Source of the DNA: Schistosoma haematobium
Taxonomy: Eukaryota; Platyhelminthes; Trematoda; Strigeidida; Schistosomatidae
Assembly (NCBI RefSeq): GCF_000699445.3
Contig: NC_067201.1
Span: forward strand, 13,757,501 to 13,821,500
Direction: 5' to 3'
DNA: 64,000 nucleotides
Part shown: piece after piece, positions 43,970 to 57,794 of the stretch
Layout: each line of letters starts with the position of its first letter
How positions within the stretch are numbered: position 1 is the first letter of the stretch
The notes under the pieces: model-generated
What the model was told of the DNA's origin: nothing
Databases searched by the model: none
The model's input: the letters and a program-made list of their open reading frames with translations, nothing else
Program-made: the position numbers and the translations under genes

Positions 43970-46900
43970 CTAAAGCATAGAAATACGTAAATTTAAAATA
44001 AATGTTTCTGAGTACTGAATAGGACAACAAGTAGTCTCAAAGCATTTTAAGTGTACATTATGCTAGCATTCACATACTTTTTTGTAACTTTTTTGTGCTA
44101 TATCTGTTATAATATAAGCTTTATGAATTCACTGTCAAAGTAACGTGCCTTATAATCTATATCGGGTCCAGTTCTCAGTGAGTACATATATGTCAAAATT
44201 GGTAGTTACAATTGTATGTGTCCAGTAATAGATTCAGAAGACCCCTATGCAAATGTTTTATTTTAGATAAAATTAAAGACCTGACCACTAATTGAAAATA
44301 AGTCATTATGACATTACTAATTGCTTTACTTACTACATAAATGTCCATGTTATCTCACTGATCGAATTGTGCTTGTCCTAATTTATGATTTAGACCTGAC
44401 ACTTCCTGCTTATATATGAATCTACATATCCTTTTGTTGTCGTAGACGTAAAGCTCTATAAGTCGTATCGCCAGTTATTAGTATGATGAATTCATAGCAA
44501 CATGTAAATTTAGTAATTCTCATAACTACAAAAAAGAAGGTACCTTTTGTTTTTCGTAACGTTTTACGTATAATCACATTTATATTCAGTATCTATTGCT
44601 TGTTTGTGTCACTTGTGAATAAACTACTAATAATTGGTTAGTATCTACGTGACTTTGGTGTTCAAATAAGTACTATCGACGTCGTTCCATCTTCTGTCTT
44701 ATCAGCCAATGCTTACAGGTGAAGATTATAATAGCGTCACATTACCATTACACATCACTCTACATAATGAGAGAATGAATCACTCCAAAATATCATTGGG
44801 TTATTACTTCACTTCATGCCATCGGCGCCAAACACATAGGAGAATATTTAATAACTATGTAAACTATATTTGTGGAAGTTACTCAAAAGAGACTTCAAAG
44901 TAACATTCATCACATAGCTGCTGTAATTATTTTTTCAGTCAATATACCTAACTTGTTGTTGAGTGTTGCTTTCTACCACCACTTTGGTTACATAATGTCG
45001 TTTCAGTTTGACATATTAATACTTCGTCTTTCTCAGTACTACTTTCTCTTCATTTTATAATATCTTGATTAAGTTCTTAAAAGATCTAATTATGGATTTA
45101 GCTTCCGACCCGATCATAATTCTTCATTTTATCTGCTTATACGAGTGCATGAAATGAACACATCCACAGCATATTTCTCACAAGACTCCTTATATCATCA
45201 CTGTTGTCGTATTTATTCCCTAAAGGTTGAATCCAAGTAAACATGCGAAGTCATTTGGCATGCGTATTTCAAGGGTGTAAGATGACTACCATGTAAGTGT
45301 CATACTAAATGTCGGTGGTTATTAGAAGACGCCACATACAATTTAGGTTTGATAACACTTTTATTTCTAACACCTATAATAGAAGGAGACCAACCCAATC
45401 AGATCAGAAGTCAGGGATGAATGAGTACGAATGTATTTTTAGATGGTTGTCGATATGTCGAGAAGCGTTTGATCTAGACTGGCTTCTACTCGAAAAAAAT
45501 ATGTAACACAGCGTACTCGCATGTCATTGGGACCAAGCGCGTTCAGTTAGGGGGTGTTCAGTAAAACTAATGAATTCAAGAACTTGTTTCGGGAATTTGT
45601 TTACCGATCCGTACTAATGGGTTTATTCACGTGTCGGAGAGGGGCATGAACCTACTACATGTCAGATTGTAAGTGGGTAAAATAAGACCGAAATACGGTC
45701 TGACGACTATTGCTTAATGTATTGTTATCCAAATCATCGGATAAAAGACTGCGTTCTGGGTTACAATGATAAGTTCGAGATCTTCAGTTGTCACATCAAT
45801 GCGTTAAGTATCTCAAATATGTGTTAATTTTACTATAGTAAGGCAATGTAATTTATGATCCACAAAGTCACAAATCTATGAAATTGCCGCAGCAGAAATA
45901 TGTAAACTGGAGACAAATCATGTATACTACAGAACCGATTACCATATCCCCATGAGAGCATGTGGTAAATCCCTCCGTGTTGCTACCAGACAGTCCTTGT
46001 CCTTTCATAAATTGCCTCGTTTCTTCTGTTGTTGACTACATCTGCATACGTTTGGTTTCCATTTTGGTTTATTTGAAACTTATTAATTGTTTGCATCATC
46101 TGGAGTATGGATAACTTGTACGTCTATCGGATCCTAAACACACGATATTCGAAGTTGAATTTATACTAACTGAGATCTACTCTCAATATGCAACACATTG
46201 AGAAGATCAAAAAATAGTGAACACGTGAAGACGGGATCAAAATGGCATGGCTCGGCCATGTAAACGTAGTAACTCTATGTAACGTCCTCCTTTTCATATT
46301 ACATTTATTATGCCATCCCCAGCCCAAACATGGCCCTAGAAACGTCAGGCATCAGATTGTTGGTTGTCACTATGAGAAGAGTCAATATGTAGAGTGGTGA
46401 GACTTCTATATCGGATCTTACGCGTTGGGTAATCATATCATGACAAATTTGGGGTTTCATGATTCCGTCTATCATTCTAGCAGCAATGATAAGTGCACTG
46501 ATATCGAATTTGTTATATCCGAACGAGGATTAAACTATGGGTAACTTCCGAGGACTAATAATGAACAAATATTCTATAAATATTCTTATTGTATAACTAT
46601 TCAACAATTAGATTATATATATCTATATTCCCCTTGTTATAAGCTTTGTTCTGACCTATAATTTATTATTGTACGATTTACGGTTCTTAAGCTATGTTCA
46701 GTTTATTAACTACTGCATCCGTCACTCAGAGACACTTTTTGGCTTTATTGTGTACATATGTTAATTTCTATTTTATGGTACGTTGTGGTCTGTCTCGTTG
46801 ATATATAAACCGAGTATGTCTGAAATAAACGATTCGATTCATATTGCAGAAGCTGGTACTGAATTCTGGACTCAAGTGGACGGGCTAGGTGGACATATGA

Positions 46901-49900
46901 CCAATAAGGACGCTAGACTGCTCATACCGGTTGAACGTCATTGGTTTGGCATAGTGCTAAGATTGTATAAGCCGTATTTTGATTGGTGGATAAACCCCAT
47001 GATAAAAGCCGGACACAAAATCATAACAGAATTAGACCATAATTTCTGTTCATTAAGAAAGTTTCTTATTTGAAGCACTTCACAGCCCCCTCTGATTTTA
47101 TTAAACTGGTGATATCTTTGACGTTTTTGATTCAAAACTTAGTTTCTAGGTTAACGAAGGCTGGGTTAATTTTTACTAAGTATTTACTTCCTATACTTAA
47201 AGATTAGTCGCGTACCGTTTCTAATTGATCTTCTATTATAGCAGACACTTTCTTCTGTAGAATGCATTTCATTCATAATTGGATTTATACATTTGATACT
47301 ATTTGCACACACTGCGATGTAAATTTTCCGCGTCATTGTACAGACTTCATAGCCACAGTAATTTCACATTCTCAGATCTATTATCTTGACGAGAATATCA
47401 GATTTTGTACACACCATAATCTAACGATTATCTCATGTCATTTAGATCCCAGTCAAATCTTGTCTGGAAGCTTGAAATAAAATGTTTTCAAGGAAACCTG
47501 TTTTAATCATTCGGTCATAACTACCAAAGCTACAGTCATTCGACTCCGTACATGTCCGACTCCCTGAAACGTTCGGTAAAAAGATAAGGATATCTTTCAC
47601 GCTAGTACAACTTTCAGCAGTCAATTTACAATTGACTGACGAAATTCAATTCGTGTCTCTCTTCATCCCTGTATTTACTGTAGCTTTGAATAATATACGA
47701 GGAAGCTGACGCTACGCTGCACATCAGTGTTACTAGTCTTAATGGGCTTGGTTATGAAGAAAGGAATTGTGCCGTTTAATCGTGAATTTTATCGCTTCCC
47801 CAAAAACAGTCTTCACTAGACTCTTCGTACAGACATTATCATCGTCTTTTTACTGATTTCAAGGAACAAGTGGTCATTCACTGAGCACTGTGGTTCGTTT
47901 TCGTGCGTAAATCTGTTATCTTTACAACGAATATGCTGAATGATCATATAACAATTCGATATGACTGGCTTCTAATAGTCGGACAGCTGGCTCTACTGAC
48001 TCTCACAACTAGCAGTCGTACACTGGGCCTTCAATTAACGCTGCCGCATACTGAGAAAATTATTATATAAGGAGACCAGTAAATGAACTAAACATGTGGA
48101 ATAGCTAGCAGTTTCTGTGCTTATTACGCAATTGCGTTAACTAATCATCGACACTGATGTGTGGATTCAGTTGAGCTGGTACACCGGGATATTGATGTGT
48201 CTTTACTCTGAGAGTCAAAGGCTCACTAATAAATATCACTAAGACTGTCGCTGGTTTTATTTGTTCTTGAGGTTTCGTAGAAGAGTCTTATGAACTCTCC
48301 AGGCACGACAAACTCCATATTGTATAATCAGCTGTCATCTAATTCTTCCAGTACTCAATTCACCAGGCGACAATGTAGCGGTAAATAAATCCTCAAGACA
48401 TATAGCTCTGTAAGTTTTCGACATTGAATGCTAACGACATTGGTTTCAGTGGACTCACCTAGCTGAAAGCGCTCGGTCATGCATCCGCACCAGATCACGA
48501 GTGGAAACGCCGTGCTAAACTACCCCTGAAGTTGCTAGCCAGCATAGATCAGTCGATTCTCGATATATTATTAGCTTATCAAACATATCTTCAAAACTCC
48601 TAGCTTCTGATTTTTGATTTCGCTAGGTGGTTACGATTCATAGTAGGTATTACTGGTTAAAGCGTTGTCAAACTCCAAATATTTTTGACATGTTCAACAT
48701 ATAAAGTGAGTTCTTTCACGTGAGTTTAAAGACGATAAGGCACTAGTCATATGCAAATGTGATTTATATGGATGGTATTTACCTTATGAATCTAGGAAAG
48801 CCCCCGGAGGTTTGGGAAAGGCTGTGTTGAGTGTAAACTCCGTACACCACGGTTTGTGTGCAACGACCAATGTTCGAGAAAAGAAAAAAAATCCCTCAAA
48901 CCTTTCTAATAACCGCCACGACCGAAAATATATGAAAAGCTAGAGAGGATACAAGTTTATTGATGGCAGTCTCAAGCGACAGTAGTTTAGATATGGCGAT
49001 AGCTGTTTCAACCGTTCAAAGCCTGAAACTATTCACACACTAATCACGATGGTGAGCAGTAGTTGTACTTTCATTTATATTCAGTACTCTCATCTCAACC
49101 ACGATTTACGTCAACAGTACACACAAGGCTTAGTACTGCCAAAACAGACCTATGAAAACCAGAGGGAAGAATCCTAGTATTTATAAAATTAATTCATAAT
49201 TCGAATACCGAATGAGGTATGCGATAGTACTGCATCCATTAATCCTGTGCTATCCTGAAGATTCCTGTATCACACTTTCAGACTTTAAAGAATCAGGGCC
49301 TCACTATATGTAACGCTCTGGATGTTAATGCTCAATGGCACCCTGAAATCAGTAGAAATTAGTCTGTCAGTGGGTTTCTATCCCGAAAGCTATGTTTCTT
49401 TACTCCAGAAGTAATCAGGAGCCTTTTTGTATTTGACAAGAACTGTGTCTAGAATCAATTGACAGCATCACGAGCCTCACTTAACAACGAGTGTGTCAAT
49501 CCACTACAATAATTTCAAATCAGAATAACAGAAAGTGTATTCAAACCGAGGAGTAAACTCTACCAATTTCATTTGGGCGCATTTAACATGCTAGTGGTGT
49601 AATACAGGATGTGAAATAATATTATCAACATGTACACAGAACCATTTTTATTACAGCTTATTTTTACGAAATACAAACGGGCCACACTTAAAGTTGGACT
49701 ATATGAATGTAGAACATTGGTGGTCGCTAGTTTTTTATACACTAGAGTTCCAGGTTTCAAGAAAAAGTAATTAATCATCGTGACAATAAAATCTCGTTAC
49801 AAATTTGGATTTACACTTCAAAGCCTAACAGTCGATTGATTTTAGTTAGTAAAGTTTAATTATATGAATTTTGTTTTAACTCTCTATGTTCAGATGAATG

Positions 49901-49944
49901 ACTTTATCTACAAACTCAAATATGTTATATGTTTTCGGAGTAAA
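43970..49944. other. Intergenic or intronic stretch with no confident gene
   Basis: Base composition is more balanced than the flanks and open frames stay below 100 codons. One 96-codon + frame at 46783-47073 is noted separately. No splice-bounded block with a recognisable family was found. Missing exons of the gene ending at 43750 probably lie here on the minus strand. Confidence 0.4.
46660..47080 (+). other. Possible LTR-like or retroelement relic with 96-codon frame
   Basis: A TATATAAACC box (46800 region) is followed about 20 bp later by AATAAACG and then a 96-codon frame (TEFWTQVDGLGGHMTNKDAR, RHWFGIVLRLYKPYFDWW). The TATA-then-AATAAA spacing recalls an LTR promoter and poly(A) signal, but no primer-binding site or second LTR was found and the protein is not recognised. 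Confidence 0.22.
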
Positions 49945-50091
49945 ATGTTAATATTTGGTATTCTTTGCCATTTATGCCTTACTGGAACCGTGCTGACAAC
50001 ATGTCATCGATTTTATGCGATAGAAACAGATTTAAGTGAGGTTGAGGTAAATGATTTGGTCGGTGGTTTTGGAGGTACAGTCACTGGAAGT
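49945..50091 (+). CDS. Proprotein convertase exon 1 (signal peptide, start of prodomain)
   Basis: 49 codons from ATG to AGT, with donor GTAAGT at 50092. Residues 1-18 or so are hydrophobic with a short basic-free n-region; the rest begins the prodomain. Confidence 0.66.
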
Positions 50092-52162
50092 GTAAGTAAT
50101 TTAACTATAAAATTATTTCTTCTTAATGAATGTTGACTTCAGATGAATTTTGATATGTTGCCACTTTGTTTGCGTTTGTTATCTTTGCTGTTTAACCGAA
50201 AACAAAGTGTGGTCTACTATTTTTTTCTTAACATATATTGAAAATAAAACGTAGTATATATACTTTTAGTATATGAAAGAAATGGAAACTGGGCTTTTCA
50301 AGCCTGCGTTTATTTAAATAAAATCGCTGATCAGTGTGTTTGGAATTACTTTTACTTCTACATTGCATTCCTAAGTTGAAAAAGTTTGACTTTTCCTGTT
50401 GCTGAGTCAATATTTCAAAAGTAATCACCTCCTAGCAAAACAATACGCTATGTGAGCTCCAACTGGAAGATTTGTGTCCTCAAATACTTTGGCTTGATCA
50501 ATGCACTTTGCTATAAATGTCAGTTGGTAAATGACCGAAGCTTATTTCACTTTTTGATAGCTTAAAAATATCCCAGTATATATTTCTTTGTCAATAACAC
50601 TGCTCTTTCGTACAAAACAAAGTCAAATAAGACGAAAGTCCTTAATAGTGGGCATGTTCTTCACGGTTAACTGTCACTGAATACCTAGAACAAATAAACA
50701 CCTCAGTTATTTGATTTATCCGCCTATCAAGTAATCTCTAGAGTGTAGTTTCGTAGACGTTTTTTAATGACCGGAGGTCTGTACTTCTGTTTGCAAATGA
50801 ATGTCTAACTGACTTCAATCCATGATGTTAGTACGATATAATTTTAGGGTTAGTAGTATTTTTATTTAGAATTCGTCCGATACATTAACCCAGTCGTGTT
50901 TTTTTATTTTTTATCGGTCAGCTGAATAGACAAAGCGGTTTATTCTTTTCAATCTAACCTAAATTTAGAAAAGTTACATATGTTGACCATACATAAAATC
51001 AGATTATTTCGTTTTGAGGGCTTGTCCCTTATGAATTACCAAAGGAAGCTGGCGTGCCTCTTAATAAGTAAAGATAATTCCCATTTGTCTGATTCTGGTC
51101 ACGTTGTAACCCCATAAAATGGAAAGTAACTAGTTCCAAATAAACACCGACAGACATGACCATAGGTCGTTATGTTACAAAACTACTATAAACCTTTAAG
51201 TTAAAACGCTCATCAAATGTTAATATTTTGTTAATCCCCACGGAAATTAGTGTGCAAATCATGATCAGTTGATCGTAGAGACTTCATTTGTATAAGCTAT
51301 CGGAAAAGCGTTTGACTTCTTAAAACAGTACATTGTTTTCATCATGTAATCCCTAGTTAAAAAACAATATAAAAGTCAAAATATTATATTGATGGGAAGA
51401 TTGATAAAACTCTAATCAGATAATTGAACCAGCTGTAAGTTTACACTGCCCATCACGTGGGTAATCTAGGTCTCAAATACGTTGAAGTATAAGAAGGGAT
51501 GCTTTATTGGTTTGTTCATTCATTCGTGACACTATGATACTGAATATGAATAAGTGCACTGAAATTACTCTCTGAACAAAACCTTTTACTTTTGTTATAA
51601 CTTTAAACAAAATATTGTCTCTACGTGAACATAAGTTATATTATATTTATTTCTTGATAAATTCCAACTTCTATGTCATGATGCACCTCAACATTAATTA
51701 AAAAACTTGATTTAGGAGTAAGCTGGTTTTACTTTTCATGCTTTAAGTGATCAGATTTTGGCTAAACAATTTTTAAAAATGTACTGCACTACCACAGAAC
51801 TAAGTGTTGTAATGTCTATTTACAGAATTTCTTAAGTCAAACCCTACAGTGTTTGAATTGTCGATAAATTGGAATATATAATTAAAAAGACTTCGTTTAT
51901 GTCAATGAATGTTCAGACAAAACGTATTCATTGTTACAATTTGAAAAATTACCTCTTGATTTTGCTCATACTGAAGTAATAACTACTGAATAGACAATTC
52001 ATTCTTAAATTTCGGATATATTTTTAGCTACCTCATCAAAATGTTTACGAAATCAGCTACTCTGAATGCAGTGAATACGAACGACCTTCATTTGGTTTTT
52101 TAAAGCGATCACGAAGAAGCGATCATGAAACATTTCAGGAAAGCATTAAAAGTCATCCCAAG
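49945..52162 (+). CDS. Proprotein convertase (furin/PC/kexin-like), N-terminal exons only
   Basis: Exons 49945-50091 and 52028-52162 join in phase 0. The first ATG of the chosen start gives MLIFGILCHLCLTGTVL, a signal peptide, then the prodomain: HRFYAIETDLSEVEV, GGFGGTVTGSLPHQNVYEI, and FLKRSRRSDHETFQ with ESIKSHPK. Prodomains of subtilisin-like convertases share this order: a (F/Y)AVE strand, a GF-G block, GSL...Y.F, an internal KRSRRS autocleavage site and HP.V. Convertases cleave hormone, growth-factor and peptide precursors at dibasic sites in the secretory pathway. The mature enzyme (second cleavage site, Asp/His/Ser triad, P domain) is not seen, so the next intron must exceed about 11 kb or the gene runs past the window. 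An upstream in-frame ATG at 49864 would bury the signal peptide and is not preferred. Confidence 0.66.
52028..52162 (+). CDS. Proprotein convertase exon 2 (prodomain with KRSRRS site)
   Basis: The acceptor TTTTTAG ends at 52027. It has 45 codons, LPHQNVYEISYSECSEYER then PSFGFLKRSRRSDHETFQES and IKSHPK. The donor is GTTAGA at 52163. A second possible donor (GTAAAA, near 52190) would add about nine residues; the conserved family layout (HP-x-V next) favours the first. Confidence 0.66.
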
Positions 52163-54621
52163 GTTAGAGGTTTACGTCTTATTCTCTACGGTAAAAAGTA
52201 ATTACTTGTATTATTTAAAACGGTATAAATCTGGGATAATTTTCATTGATTTTACTGGAAATTTATTCGGCGCGAATCGTACGTTTAGACAAAGTGTAAT
52301 GAAACTTCTTTTTTTAAACTTGCTTGCATAACGCTTGTTTTAAAAAAGTCATGGTTGACAATACGAGCTTACTTCAACTTGGCAGGCACTAGAAGCAAAG
52401 AAGGACCACACGTTTTTGTCCTGTTGAGAGATTATTTGGCAAAACGCATCTTTAACAGTATCTGTGGTTAAACCCACGACCATTAGATATCGCAAGGAGT
52501 AACTAGACTACAGATAATCGACTTAGTATTTCATAGTCAGCGTTCTCTTCCAATTGGATTTATAGGTGCAGACTGTTGAAAAGTTCCATATGTAATCGGA
52601 ATTAATACTCATAACTTCTTGATTTTGTGGTATAAACCGAAAATAAAATGTTATCGCATTGAAAGTGATCATTTTACATAAGGACTTTCACTATGATAAC
52701 AGAAGCAACATTTTTTATCTGAAAATATTGGCCGTTCAGTCTTATAATTGTTTCTTTAGTAATCTGAAGTGAATTAATATGATTTTTCATTTTATATAAA
52801 TTAAGTTTTTATTATGAATAGATGTAGTTATCCTTTATCAAATCAAAGTATTTTCATCGTTTACATTAAGAAATGATCTTTTCTGAGTAGTTAGTGAAAA
52901 TCAGTGCTTCTTGATTTAGAGTTTGATTCGTAAATGTTGTTATAGTTTCATTTTTCTTTGAACTAAAGTTTTCATGGACATTTGACATCAATTTTGACAT
53001 CATGTTCAGTACAGTATTACAAGAGATAAATGTAAGTTGAGTGAAATAATGACTTGGAGTTATTTAAAACTAAAAAAGGTTGATTCAGAAAAGAATTCTC
53101 TTCACGGTTAATTGGTCAACGTAATTCTGTAGTCACAAATAAAGACCGTTTCTACACAATGACTGTTGACATTATGTTTATTGAAAACGGAATTAATGAG
53201 CGTAACAATAGTGGGACAAAATAAAATTAAAAGTGACACCCTAGTTTTGTTGTAGGACTAAAAATGTATTTATTAAGACGTAGAATATTTATGAAAAATA
53301 TCACAGAATCTAGATAAATATTATTAATTGTGAAAATGGATTGGGTTATATGAAGAAATGAATTTTAGAATTACAGTAAAATGTTATCAGAACAACATGG
53401 AAAAAGATATAGACTAATGAGGAGACGTTTGATCACTTTACAGTATTCACTCATCATTCGAAATCAAAAACAGTATCAGACAGTCAGTGCCGATAACTAG
53501 TTGATTCATGGAATCACTCCATTTATTTGGTGGATTATCTTGATTGATTTTTGATATTGTACCTGCTTTAGCGCATAACTTGTAATGGCAATGTATGTAT
53601 GTGTATATATAAAGTTGTTTCCATCACTTGAGTGAATATACCAAAATTAAGATCTCTCATTATAATCATTATTCTCTATAAATTTCGTTTACCAACTCCA
53701 CAAAACATGTCAATTTTTGCTATAAAGACACTTATTAAAATATTTTTAGCCTATACGTTTAATTCATTTTTTAATGCTTTTTCTGTAACAAAAATTAAAC
53801 TGTAATTTTCATATGAAGACTTATTCCTTTATTAATTTAACATGCAATTTACTGGATTCACTACATATACGTCTAATTTTATGGCAAATATTTGTAACAT
53901 AAAACGTCGGGATTCTTACAATTTCATTGTTCTTTCATCAAGTTTCAGTTATTAATAGACGTTGAATATAATATTGATCTTGAAGTTATTTTCAATATCA
54001 GATTCACAATAGCAATATTTTCTCGGGATTTCTATTAGATAGTAGTGTTTAACATTAAGATATATATGTTTATAAGGTCTTATAGAATCTTTGAATAATG
54101 TATACTCATTTTAAAACTCATCACAGGAAAATAATGGTTTGATATTAACAATAAACAATAAAGTGAAAATTTCTTTAAACCATATATTTATTAGAGGCTA
54201 TTCAATATAAAACATTTTCATAACCATAGTTTTCAATAATTTTGTACTTTAATTCGTTTCTATGGTAATTTGATGTGATTAAAATTTATTTTATTAAGAA
54301 AGTATTATTTAAAAAAAATTCTTTTTAAGATTAACGGATTAAGTACAATTTTGTTTATAATTTAAAACAATATAATTTACATTTTAATTTCCATTCAACG
54401 ATATTTAGTGTTATATAAATCAATGATGTCAGCCAAGGTGTAATTATTAAGCAGAATACAGATATTTCAATTTCTTTTAACAAATTATGATGTCTGATAA
54501 ATATAAACCTAGGATCTTTAATTATTACTACTATTATTAAGCATGATATCTATTGACCAATGGAATGGAATTTTACTAGTCTATGTGAATTAGTTTGTGA
54601 AACATTAATTTATTGAGTCAC
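52163..54621. other. AT-rich presumed intron of the convertase gene
   Basis: No exon of the convertase catalytic domain and no recognisable repeat is seen; stop codons are dense in all frames. Confidence 0.4.
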
Positions 54622-54713
54622 AAAAAAAAACTCAGTAGAAAGATACAAGCCAAACAATGCCAAGTGAATTGAAATTCACGTTATTACACAAGCAAGTGGC
54701 TATCAGGACTCAG

Positions 54714-54756
54714 TAGCTGAGTGGCGTTTGAAGCGAATGGTACTGGGTTCGAGTCC
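54714..54756 (+). promoter_or_regulatory. RNA polymerase III internal promoter (A and B boxes)
   Basis: The A box TAGCTGAGTGG fits TRGYNNANNGG and the B box GGTTCGAGTCC fits GGTTCGANTCC. Their spacing (32 nt start to start) is shorter than in a tRNA, as is usual for tRNA-derived SINEs. Confidence 0.75.
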
Positions 54757-54782
54757 CAGAGTGAACATCAACTCTGAGATGC

Positions 54783-54840
54783 AGGTACATCCAACTGACG
54801 AGTCCTCAGTAGGACGAAACGCGCGTCCTGCATTCCGCTG
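54783..54840 (+). ncRNA. Hammerhead ribozyme, SM-alpha type
   Basis: CTGACGAG at 54795-54802, stem II TCC/GGA with loop TCAGTA, CGAAAC at 54815-54820, palindromic stem III GCGC, and GTC cleavage site at 54825-54827. All core nucleotides are present. The stem I pairing next to the core is weaker than in the published SM-alpha ribozyme because of base changes before CTGACGAG. Confidence 0.78.
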
Positions 54841-57794
54841 CTAGCCACTATCCATCATTGCTTACAAAAAGCTTGTGAATTAAGGCAATATCGAGGCATA
54901 CGCCCAGTATGCACACATGCCAATAGCAGATTGATCAATTGCAGTCCTAAAATAAAAAAAACTGAATGGAAAGAATTATGCCATACAATACCAAGTCAAT
55001 TACATAAATGTTAACAATGTGAACTAGGTTGATTTGAGCAGTTAAGATTTTTTTACTAAAACTTAAGGAAATTACTCGTTAAATTAGTTACTAATGTGTA
55101 TATATCAATTATTTAATTTGATATTTACTTATTAAAATTGAATATCTTTTACCGTTATGAGGACGTTTAAGAACAGTTTTAAAAGACTGAAATTAACCTA
55201 GCATATTTAAGTGACAAATAATTACTTAATTAAACATATCGTACTGAGATTAACCAGTTTTAATGGGTTCGCATCTTCCAGATATTGCTGAGTTGTTAAT
55301 TGTTCTTTGTGAGTCCAGATTAGACAAATTAAAGATAATCCAGCCCATTATTCTGATTCCAAATTACCTGAATTAATTGTAACCATGATAACTAAGGGAG
55401 TGCTTATAATCTGAGAGATGTTTTTTTGCTGACTAGTCAAAAAGAAATGTCTTTGATTAGATTAAAGGATAACAGGAGCTGATAAAACCAATAACAGTTT
55501 ATTTGAGCCAATTTAATGGATTCAGTTAGTGGTTGTGCTAACAGATACAGCTATGATTTATGGTTTGAGATCTTACATAACATGATTTACAATCGATTAC
55601 AGCGGTATAAATGAATCTGAATTCCTTTCTTTACAGAGTTTTAAATTATAATATTATTTTATAGTTTTAATGCCCCAAACTAATTGGTTCCTTGTGAATG
55701 ATGTATTCTGTAGCTAGTTTTCAATTTGTCTATTAAATGAAACCATATGTAAGTGAATGGTGAATTATTGGACGAGTAACAAGTTATAATTTTGAGCCTT
55801 AAAGAGAGCGTTTAAGCTAGTATTGCATCCAGCCAAAACTGGTTGTATCCATAATAGTATGATTTATTATTACTTTAAATCAAAAACTTTCATTTCATCA
55901 TTATGAGTATTTTAATGGGATCACAATACACTTATTCAGTTATGATTTTCTTACTGACTTGTGTACCATAGTTCATACCACAAACTGATTTTAAATAAGA
56001 AATCACTGGAAACTAGAAATTACTAAACTCCTATTTCATCTGAATGTGGAATTCTTCGACAGTTTATATTTGTGATCACACTGAAACTGGAAGTAAGAAT
56101 CTCCATGTTTCAAGACGAATACTTAATACTTAAACTACTTTGTCAGGATCTAATGATTGACACAGTTGAATTTAATGAATTTACAATATTCCACAACCAT
56201 CAGTGATATTTTCCTCACATTCAACAGGGTTGGAATTCATTGTCAATGTCTGTTCATTGGAACTTTTGTAACCAGCTTTAATAATTAGTTATCACGTGAC
56301 TAATAATATAACATCAATCCATGATAGAAACTATGAAATTTAGCAATGCTCACAAATATATTTAAAAAGGATTGTCTTCTTAATCATTGTAAAATACTTT
56401 AAATCCCAAAATCTTGAAATATACATAACTAGTTACGATAACAGTTTTATTAAATTCAGGGAAGTGATTAAAAGTTATGTAAATCAGTCACAAATTTAAG
56501 TGCTTTACTTTTTAACCATCCTGGTAATTAAAGGTTTTGACAACCATAAACTATGTTTCTCAGAGCGCCTGTTTTTGTACATTTTGCTCATTAATTTGTC
56601 AACATAGTAAACTAAACTTTATGCAAGTTGAAAGCCCAGCACTGAATTGAAATCTAGAATAATATAACGGAATAATACAATCTACGGTGAGTTTCGAAGG
56701 CGTATTAAGTTTTCTCACTTTTGTTATAACATACTGAATTTTGTAAGTCATTGTTTGTATGTTAATTTCTTGAGTTGACATGCCAGTTATGTTGATACCT
56801 ACAAACTAAATCGACTATGAATAATAGAATATGTGTTTTGGAAAATATACAACTCGTCAGTGTAATGTACCAGCATTTATATGTTCTTGTTTACATTGAG
56901 ATTGATTGAATTTTAGTCCTAAATATCAAATGATGAAAACAAACAAAACGTCTTATAATTATTAAAAAAATAGTATGATCAAATAAGATGGTGATTATTG
57001 TGACTCAATAGTTTTATAGATACTGTTCTACAGATTGATCAGATGCGTACTGAGTTAAAATTTCGATGTTAATACGAATATTTGATTGCAGTTGCATTCA
57101 TTTAATGAGTTGCACGTAAAAATCCACTGTTAGCAATTTTCTACAATGTAACCAATATAGTTATTTATTATTTAAATGTCTTAGACTTCGAGATTTTTAG
57201 TTAACAGATGATATATCAAAGGAACAATCTCATATTTCAGTTAGATTTTTATCTGAGACCCTAAGTTATAACAGCGTTTATCTTTTACAGGAAGCATGAG
57301 TTTAACTTGTGTTGTAAATATGCTGTATTCCAAAGTATTAGAAATAAGAAATCTAATTCATGAAGCTCTTTCAATATGATATCAAGTCTACTAAGTCTCT
57401 ATGTGATTCGAAGAATTGCTTTTTATGGCCTGACCAATATTACGAGATCATCTGGAGAAATGTATGATAAATTTGAGTATTTGATTGCAAAATACATTCT
57501 TCAAACGAAATTAATACTTAAACTAGGAGGAAGTGGAGAAATAAAATAAACACTTTATTGCCGATTGACAGATTTTGGATAACCTTGTTATATACAGAAA
57601 TGATATAACGATTTTTGTGCAGTCATTATTTTTGGAAATTTTATTTCAGAACTTAATAAATACAAGTACAAACATTTACATGGAAAACTAACTATCAATA
57701 GTGTTTTTCAAGAACTCTGAACACTTGATATGATTATTAAACGGGAAGGTAAAAAATTTTACAAATAAAACTCATATACAATAAATGGGATGAT

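Larger units (their letters stand above)
54700..54953 (+). repeat. SM-alpha-like SINE with pol III boxes and hammerhead ribozyme
   Basis: A perfect tRNA-type A box TAGCTGAGTGG (54714-54724) and B box GGTTCGAGTCC (54746-54756) are followed by the hammerhead (54783-54840) and an SM-alpha-type tail (CCACTATCCATCATTGCTTAC). A direct repeat of about 48 bp flanks the unit (54622-54670 and 54954-55001); it is either a long target duplication or the tail of a truncated tandem neighbour. Confidence 0.83.

Noticed and set aside
44336..44359. 24-nt minus-strand microexon (MDIYV) as start of the gene ending at 43750
   Set aside because: The splice signals look good, but its phase-0 end gives an early stop when joined to the 43969 acceptor.
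54714..54790. A tRNA gene at the A/B boxes
   Set aside because: Box spacing is too short and no cloverleaf or acceptor stem is formed; it is a tRNA-derived SINE promoter.
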